This document shows, in pieces, positions 58,696 to 64,000 of a stretch of 64,000 nt of DNA. The DNA comes from Dactylorhiza incarnata (taxonomy: Eukaryota; Streptophyta; Magnoliopsida; Asparagales; Orchidaceae), in assembly GCA_033032865.1 (NCBI GenBank), contig JAWHQI010000166.1:2480001-2544000 (forward strand). The letters run 5' to 3'. The notes below the pieces were generated by a model. That model was not told where the DNA came from. It searched no databases and was given only the letters and a program-made list of their open reading frames with translations. How positions within the stretch are numbered: the first letter of the stretch is position 1; every line of letters starts with the position of its first letter. A program made the position numbers and the translations under genes.

Positions 58696-59753
58696 GCCTC
58701 TGCGCTCACGACGTGCACAAAATGCCTCTAAGTTCAGTACGCGCTTAGTACGCCCACGCTCTCACCGCGTGCTCAGAGAGCCTTCTCGTTTGCGACACAC
58801 GCGATAGTTAACCTTCATGATTTCCCAGATTGTAGTTCTTGTTCGTTGTTATCATTGTCATCAACAAAAACTGCCGAAACTAACCGAACTGCCCCGGGGC
58901 AAGACCGGCATATTTGAAAAATGATGATTCGTGTGCTCCAAATTGCCAAACGTGATTCACCAGTCAGGTAGTTACGATGGCAAAATTATCAGACTGCCCC
59001 CTGCCCAAGGCTATAAAAGGAGCTCAGAGTCTTCATTTCAAGGGATCTGAAATTCTGCACCCGAGAGACTTCTTCCGAAGAAATCCCTCAGGGTTCTCCT
59101 TCATCGCTAGAAGATCTCCTTCGGGACTCGAAGATCTCCTTTGCTTTCGATAACATTCTTCCTAAGTGACCTGGGGATCCTCCGGGCACAGAAGACGACT
59201 AGAGCATCTCCCTTCCGTTTCCCAAAAATGTACTTAATTTTTCAAGAGGTGACATGTCACCCTCGGAGATTCTCTCTACTGCTACTATAACAAGCGATGG
59301 TATGTCGCCCTCGAGTTCTCAACTTCATCTTCTAATACCAAAAGAGATAGAGAATTCGGTCGGCATCGATCCGGCCCCATGGGTTTTCACCATTTTTGGG
59401 TTTTTCAGAGGTGTCCAATCATTCTTCTTCAAGTGATCACTTAGAGCAACTGTGAGTTTTACTCTATTTCTTGACCATGTTATCCATTTGAAGATTTTTA
59501 ATTCTAAATTGTGAAATAACACATACCTGGGTTATTGGACTAATTGTGAGATCCAATAATTATGTCAAGTGTGATACCTTTGCTTGTGATAAGTTTCTTC
59601 TTATTCCAGATTTATACCTGGATTACTTATTTCCACGTAAAAAGTCTTCTTGCCAGCTGTCTCACTTTTCTTTAATGGATTGCGCGTTCGACTCACTCTA
59701 GTGCTGAGATGGTTCAATTTGACTGGTCTAACGAGAGCGTCGAGCGACTCACA
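58696..59753 (+). repeat. T-family LTR (T1), truncated by element A
   Basis: It is homologous to the LTR at about 60481-61300: both share AACTGCCSGAACTG-type words, GGCTATAAAAGGAGC (59012 here), CACCCGAGAGACTTC and GGTTCAATTTG. It ends GCGACTCACA with no primer site after it, so it is a solo LTR or a 3' LTR. It begins exactly where the A LTR ends, suggesting A inserted into it. Confidence 0.65.
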
Positions 59754-60109
59754 ACAATATTATTTAATTAATCAAACCTCAAAAGCAGCCTAAAAATCTA
59801 TATTTTTAGTTTGTTTGTCAACTACTTTGTACTGTATAAATCATTTCACAGAACTGCTAATATTCAAGAAAATGAGTTGCTCGACCAAGAAATTAAAATT
59901 CAATTTTGTATTTCATTATATTTTATTTATGTTACATATCCGTAGAGGCCTTGGGGTGCATCTAGGGAAAATTCCACTCAAGGGAGGTGGGGTCAACTGT
60001 CAACGCATGATCGCCCGAGTTGAAGAAGCCAAAGCCGCCATTTCCGCCCCCAACACGCAAACACGCACAAAACGCACGTCACGCCCCGCCATGACCGAAC
60101 CCCACTACT
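59754..60109. other. Unassigned DNA between T1 and T2
   Basis: AT-rich, then GC-rich after 59980. No gene is seen. The left part may be flanking DNA and the right part the start of the T2 LTR. Confidence 0.4.
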
Positions 60110-60345
60110 AGGGTGCGATTAGCCCGCACCCCACTAGTGGGGTGCGAATAACCGCACTCCCCATAGTGGGGGGGTGCGGCCAAACCGCACCCCAAAGGGG
60201 TGCGCCGAGCCGCACCCCCTTGGGGTGCGGCCAATCCGCACCCCTTGTGGGGTGCGGCCAAGCCGCACCGCCCCCCTTGGTGTGCGGCCAAGCCGCACCC
60301 CCTTGGGTGCGGCCAAGCAAGGTCGCGCCCCTCCCTTGGGTGCGG
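60110..60345. promoter_or_regulatory. GGGGTGCGG/CCGCACCCC palindrome array, T2 U3
   Basis: About seven units of roughly 30 bp with arms GGGGTGCGG and CCGCACCCC around short CCAAG or CTTGG linkers, so every unit can pair with its neighbours on either side. The open frames on both strands here arise from this symmetry and are not genes. The array lies about 460 bp upstream of the T2 TATA box. Confidence 0.8.
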
Positions 60346-60480
60346 CCGCGTCGTGCCCGCCTTTAGGTAAGGTCGAACCTCTCTCCCCCGTAGCAAGGTT
60401 GGGGTGAGTCCCCCCTCTTCCGGCTCGCCGCCCACTTTTCGGGCTCTGGACCCCGTTCCGAGCAATTCCCCATTCGTTAC

Positions 60481-61300
60481 GCGCTCAGAACACTTCTGAG
60501 CGCGCTCAGAACACTTTCACATTTCGGGCACGCTCACTTTTTGTCTTTCTAGCATGCTCACATTTTGTCTTTCTAGCATGCTCACATTTTGTCTTCCTAG
60601 TTTCTCAGATTGCAGGAACGTCTTGTCGCCTTTTTCGTCTTCAACAAAGCTGCCCGAACTGCCCAAACTGCCCGAACTGCCTGAGGGGAAGACGGTCATT
60701 TATGAAAAATGGCGATCCGTGTGCTCTGAACCGGGAAACGTGATTCGTCCGCCAGGTGGTTATGGTGGTTACGACCGCAAAATTACCGGGCTACCCCCGG
60801 CCAAAGCTATAAAAGGAGCCCAGAGCTTTCATTTGAGGGGACCTTGCCTTCTGGACCCGAGAGAGCTTCTTGCAGACTTTCGCGGAATTCTCCTTCTTCG
60901 TGGACTTGAAGATTTCCTTCGTCCCGAAAGGCGACTCGGCATTCTCACTTTTGTTCTCCAGAGCATTCTCACTTTCATTCCCAGCAGTTCTCAGAAGGAA
61001 AAAGACTTAGTTTTTCTGGAGGTGGCCTGTCACCTTCGGAACTCTCTCTCTCTATTATTGTAACGAGTAGCGGCCTGTCGCGCTCGAGTTCTAAGTCTCT
61101 AATTGTAACCCCCCAGAAGATAGTAGAAGTTTGGTCGGCACAGCTCCGACCGCGTGGTTTTTTACCCTTTCTGGGTTTTCCACGTTAAAAAGTCTCAGTG
61201 TATTCAACGAATCTCTAATTGACTATTTGCGCGCTCAGTTCACTTCCGAGCTAAGGTGGTTCAATTTGTCCGGTCTACCAAAGCACCTGAGCGACCCGCA
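60481..61300 (+). repeat. 5' LTR of T2 (main part)
   Basis: It begins with a perfect hairpin (60481-60503: 10-bp arms GCGCTCAGAA and complement around CAC). It has three AGCATGCTCACATTTTGTCT-like repeats (60540-60605), a TATA box GCTATAAAAGGAGC (60807-60820), and ends at GCGACCCGCA before the primer site. The LTR probably also includes the palindromes at 60110-60345; its start is uncertain. Confidence 0.7.
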
Positions 61301-61306
61301 ATAGTT

Positions 61307-61324
61307 TGGCGTCGTCTGTGGGAA
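61307..61324 (+). other. Primer binding site of T2
   Basis: TGGCGTCGTCTGTGGGAA matches, with one change, the TGGCGCCGTCTGTGGGAA primer site common in plant Tat-type gypsy elements. Confidence 0.75.
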
Positions 61325-61355
61325 CATTCCCAAAACTCTTTAAAGGCCAACTGCA

Positions 61356-61993
61356 ATGGCAAGAAAGAGTGCCCGCACTACAGAATGGTCAATGTCGGAA
61401 GGACGCGTCGACCCAGCTCCCTCCCACTTGCTTATCAATGCGCCTCCCGCAGAAGGGGCAATGCCTACGCCCGCAGCGGGACTAGAAGGGCGCATGCAGC
61501 AGATCGAAGAGAAGCAAGCCGAGATGTTGTCTCTCGTGAGAAACCTTGGGGCACCTCGAGTTCGCATTCAGCTTCCAGCATCGAACGCTCCGACACCCCC
61601 GGTTCTGAATCATGCTCTGGTCGAGGGAGCCATTCGGGAAGATGAAGTCTCTGAAGATTTCTCCGACGCTTCAAGCTCCGCACATCTTGCTCCGCCGGTC
61701 AGAGGACTGGAGGCTGACCCCCATCACCATCGTCAAGGAAGAGCTGTTGTTGGCCGAGTAGTAGAAAGAACCACACGAGAGGAGATACGTGACATGATAG
61801 TGAAAGAGTATGGTTAGGCAGGGCGACGCGCAGCCCTCGCTCGTCGTCCTACGCATCACGGCTCCCCACTATCGCCTCAAGTCTTAGCTCATCCAATTCC
61901 GAACGGTTTCAAGCTTCCCAACATCAAAACGTTCGATGGAATGGACGACACCCTGGAACATGTCAATCACTTCACCACCATCATGAGGATCTA
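61356..61993 (+). pseudogene. T2 gag, N-terminal part, interrupted by B''
   Basis: The frame begins MARKSARTTEW, with a short helical EGRMQQIEEKQAEMLSLVRN. A TAG at 61815 breaks it, after which the same frame continues with LAHPIPNGFKLPNIKTFDGM and LEHVNHFTTIMRIY, a recognisable start of the Ty3/gypsy Tat-type gag domain. Family-B LTR sequence begins at 61994 and cuts the gene. The product would be the capsid protein. The rest lies outside the window. Confidence 0.75.
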
Positions 61994-63309
61994 TGAAAGT
62001 GCACAGTTAGCCTCACTAGAATTCTCTAGGGGGGGGGGTGAATAGAGATTTAAAAATATTTTGTGCAAAGTTAATAAATATATATTTGTGTGTGTAATAT
62101 TCACAGATTTAAGCTTCCCACACACCAAAAAGAATTAAGCAAAAAAAATAGCAAAAAGAAAATCACAGCACAACACAAAGAAATATAGTGGTTCCCCAAA
62201 CTTTGGGTAGTCCACTCTTCTACCCCCTTGGTAGGAATTCACTATCTTGCACTGAGTCTTTTGATAAGGAGACTCTTAGAACCAGCCTGAGTATTTTGAT
62301 AAGGAGACTCTTAGAACCACTACAACTAAATCTTTTGAAGAGAGATTCTAAAAACTCGTTTACACAATTTGAGAGTGAAATAAGAATAAGAAAAAGAAGT
62401 AGAAGAAAAACAATTAAAGTAAAAAGAATCTTCTTCCTAGCAAGAAGATTAGAAGCACAAGTATAGTGAATTTGAAATCTCTCTTCTATAGTGAGAAGGA
62501 GATTGTAGGCCTTTTTCTCTTTCAGTGAGAGCTTTCAGGAATGGCAGCAGTATGGCTTTAGAAGGAGGAGAAGAAGAAGGCTTTTTCTTTGCTGCAGCAC
62601 TCTTTCACTTTTCTCAGCTTTCTCACTTTTCACTTGGGAGATTTTCCTCTTTTTCAAATGGATGGAGTGGATCACTTCTTCTTTCTTCTTTTTCGACCTC
62701 CTTCTGTATTTATAGCTCTGTTTATTCAAAAATATTGCTATAGGAGGATAATCAATTAGCAGTCAGAGAAATAGTAAGAAAGAAAAGTTTCCATAATCAT
62801 TATTTTTGTAGAAGGAAGGAGATCATTCTATTTTCAAATAATGTCCATAATAATCTTAATCAAATTAGCGAAGAATCATTTAGAAGGAAAGATTGATTCA
62901 GAACGGCTAGAAAAGAATAATATAATTTCATAAATTTCAGATCTACAGAAAGAAGGAAAGAGATCTGGCGTGTTTTTGAATCTGCCACAGAAATCGACGT
63001 GCGTCGATTACTATTCGACGTAAGCGTCAATTTCAGCCTGGCTAGACGTCGAGAAGAGAATATGGAAAGAGCGTCGACAGAAGTGTGTCGACTTCACTGG
63101 GTGCATCGACTAGAACTCAGAGTTACGTCGACTTTGGTTATATCGAATTCTGTTTAGAAATACTTCGACTCAGTATGAGAGATATGTTGGCTAAACTTCG
63201 ACGTTGCGTCGATTACTATTCGACGCATATTTACTTAAACTAATTTTTTTACTCTGAGAATACATATTCTGCTCATTTCTAGGGGTTAAGATAAATTATT
63301 TCCCCAACA
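61994..63309 (-). repeat. 3' LTR of B''
   Basis: It is 1316 bp, starting TGTTGGGGAAATAA (minus strand) and ending GTGCACTTTCA. It is shorter and more diverged than the other copies. It has TCGACG-3-CGTCGA palindromes (63198-63212 and near 62995), only two of the GATAAGGAGACTCTTAGAAC repeats (62255-62320), and a G run at 62030. Confidence 0.85.
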
Positions 63310-63502
63310 ATCTCCCCCTATTTGTCTTAACCCTATTCATAGAGAAATTTTATCAGCTTGTAATCAACACATCAAAGCATATTTATAGAAAAGAGATATA
63401 TCAGAAGATAATGGGGAAAGAAATCATATAACAGACTATTTGTACAGATCAAGCAGTACTTAAGTATTAAAAATAGAGGACTGCATAAAATTGTTCAACA
63501 TA

Positions 63503-64000
63503 TCATTCAGGAGGAGTAGGAGGAGTTTTTCTCTTTCTAGAGAATACTAAAGGGAGATCAGGTCTTTTTATAGAGGTGAGTTGTTCCTGTTCATTCAGCT
63601 CCCCCTGAGTCAAAGCAGTCTGCTCCCCCTGAGATAGAACTTCCTGCATACCTTCTTTTTCTGCTTCTTCAGCTTCTTTCTCAGCTCCAGCTTCAGCTAT
63701 GACCTGATCTGGCTCCCCCTGAGCTTCAGCTTCTTGTTCAACTTCTTTCTCTACTCTACTTGCCTCCCCTTGTAAGAGAGTTACTTGTTGTTCAACCTCT
63801 CTTGCTATAGAAAGTACATCTGTTAGCTGTTCTGTAGTATGTAGCTCAGGTACTATTTCATTCTCAATGGTCTTAGGCAGAGCACGACTATCAGATTTTG
63901 ATGTTGGAGAGGATTTGTGTGAGTGAGATTTGTGGCTGGAGAGTTGTTCTTCATCTAACTTCTCCCCCTTCTTGACCTTCTTAGCCAAGGAGGTTAAGAA
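63503..64000 (-). CDS. ORF2 of B'', C-terminal part
   Basis: The visible 165 or so residues run from TSLAKKVKKGEKLDEEQ, through a His/Ser/Lys-rich patch, to a long Glu/Ala/Gln-rich helix (VEKEVEQEAEAQGEPDQVIA) and the end LPLVFSRKRKTPPTPPE. The start matches SLASKVKKGG in element B, and the Ser-Arg/Gly-Lys-Arg-Lys end matches B's VFSGKRKNP. The frame is unbroken in the window, unlike the other copies, so this may be a younger or better-preserved member. Function is unknown. Confidence 0.65.
   Translation of the reverse strand, partial: FLTSLAKKVKKGEKLDEEQLSSHKSHSHKSSPTSKSDSRALPKTIENEIVPELHTTEQLTDVLSIAREVEQQVTLLQGEASRVEKEVEQEAEAQGEPDQVIAEAGAEKEAEEAEKEGMQEVLSQGEQTALTQGELNEQEQLTSIKRPDLPLVFSRKRKTPPTPPE

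Larger units (their letters stand above)
61994..64000 (-). mobile_element. Third family-B element (B''), minus strand, 3' end
   Basis: Read on the minus strand, the ORF2 end is followed by the polypurine tract AATAGGGGGAGAT (about 63310-63322) and the 3' LTR. The left flank ATCTA (61989-61993) is the candidate TSD. The element continues past the window end. Confidence 0.85.

Noticed and set aside
60110..60345. Regular palindromic repeats resembling a CRISPR array
   Set aside because: Spacing is irregular and short, there are no unique spacers or cas genes, and the context is a plant LTR.
60079..60465. Several overlapping Gly/Arg/Pro-rich frames on both strands
   Set aside because: They arise from the symmetric GGGGTGCGG/CCGCACCCC array; no start context or domain supports them.

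Overview
The window is angiosperm nuclear DNA made almost entirely of transposable elements. I found no intact host gene, tRNA, rRNA or prokaryotic feature. The evidence for a plant is: Athila-type and Tat-type Ty3/gypsy elements, a Copia-type family primed by initiator tRNA-Met, a CACTA DNA transposon, a plant L1-type LINE tail, and intron-containing fragments of two plant genes (a calcium-dependent protein kinase and a nucleolin-like protein). A species cannot be named.

Layout. 1-4385: 3' part of an Athila-like element with its 3' LTR (Athila-1). It is inserted into a minus-strand copy (B', 4386-9715) of a pol-less Copia-like family 'B'. B' sits in an LTR fragment of family 'S' (9716-10074), which itself sits in the 5' LTR of an old element 'A' (10075-11087 visible). 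A's poorly coding interior runs 11088-14282 and resumes at 51452; its 3' LTR ends at 58695. A appears to be inserted in a T-family LTR (58696-59753). At 61994-64000 a third family-B copy (B'') interrupts the gag of a second T element.

The centre is a deep nest with target-site duplications (TSDs) I could read directly. B (14283-51446, TSD AATAT) contains Athila-like gypsy C (19710-48607, TSD ATCAT). C contains CACTA element D (27854-47123, TSD GGA). D contains Tat-type gypsy E (29103-41852, TSD CTTGC). Sampled LTR divergence falls in the same order: A about 10%, B about 5%, C about 4%, E about 1%. A solo LTR of family S (56024-57188, TSD ATACA) and a LINE tail lie in the right half of A.

Gene content. 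E has one gag-pol frame on the minus strand (41305-35674), broken by five stops and one frameshift. Between pol and its 3' LTR it carries two opposite-strand genes, each with its own TATA box and introns. D has no recognisable transposase. It carries, in one orientation, exons of a CDPK followed by exons of a nucleolin-like gene. Family B retains gag and a second ORF but no protease, integrase or reverse transcriptase, so it should depend on a relative for mobility.

The most unusual signals are regulatory. Several unrelated families carry arrays of short CpG-containing palindromes in their LTRs, usually upstream of a TATA box, each family with its own motif. Element E is instead saturated with a non-palindromic GCG(G/A)TC motif in its LTRs and antisense-gene region but not in pol. 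I read this as a possible family-specific recognition code, which is inference.
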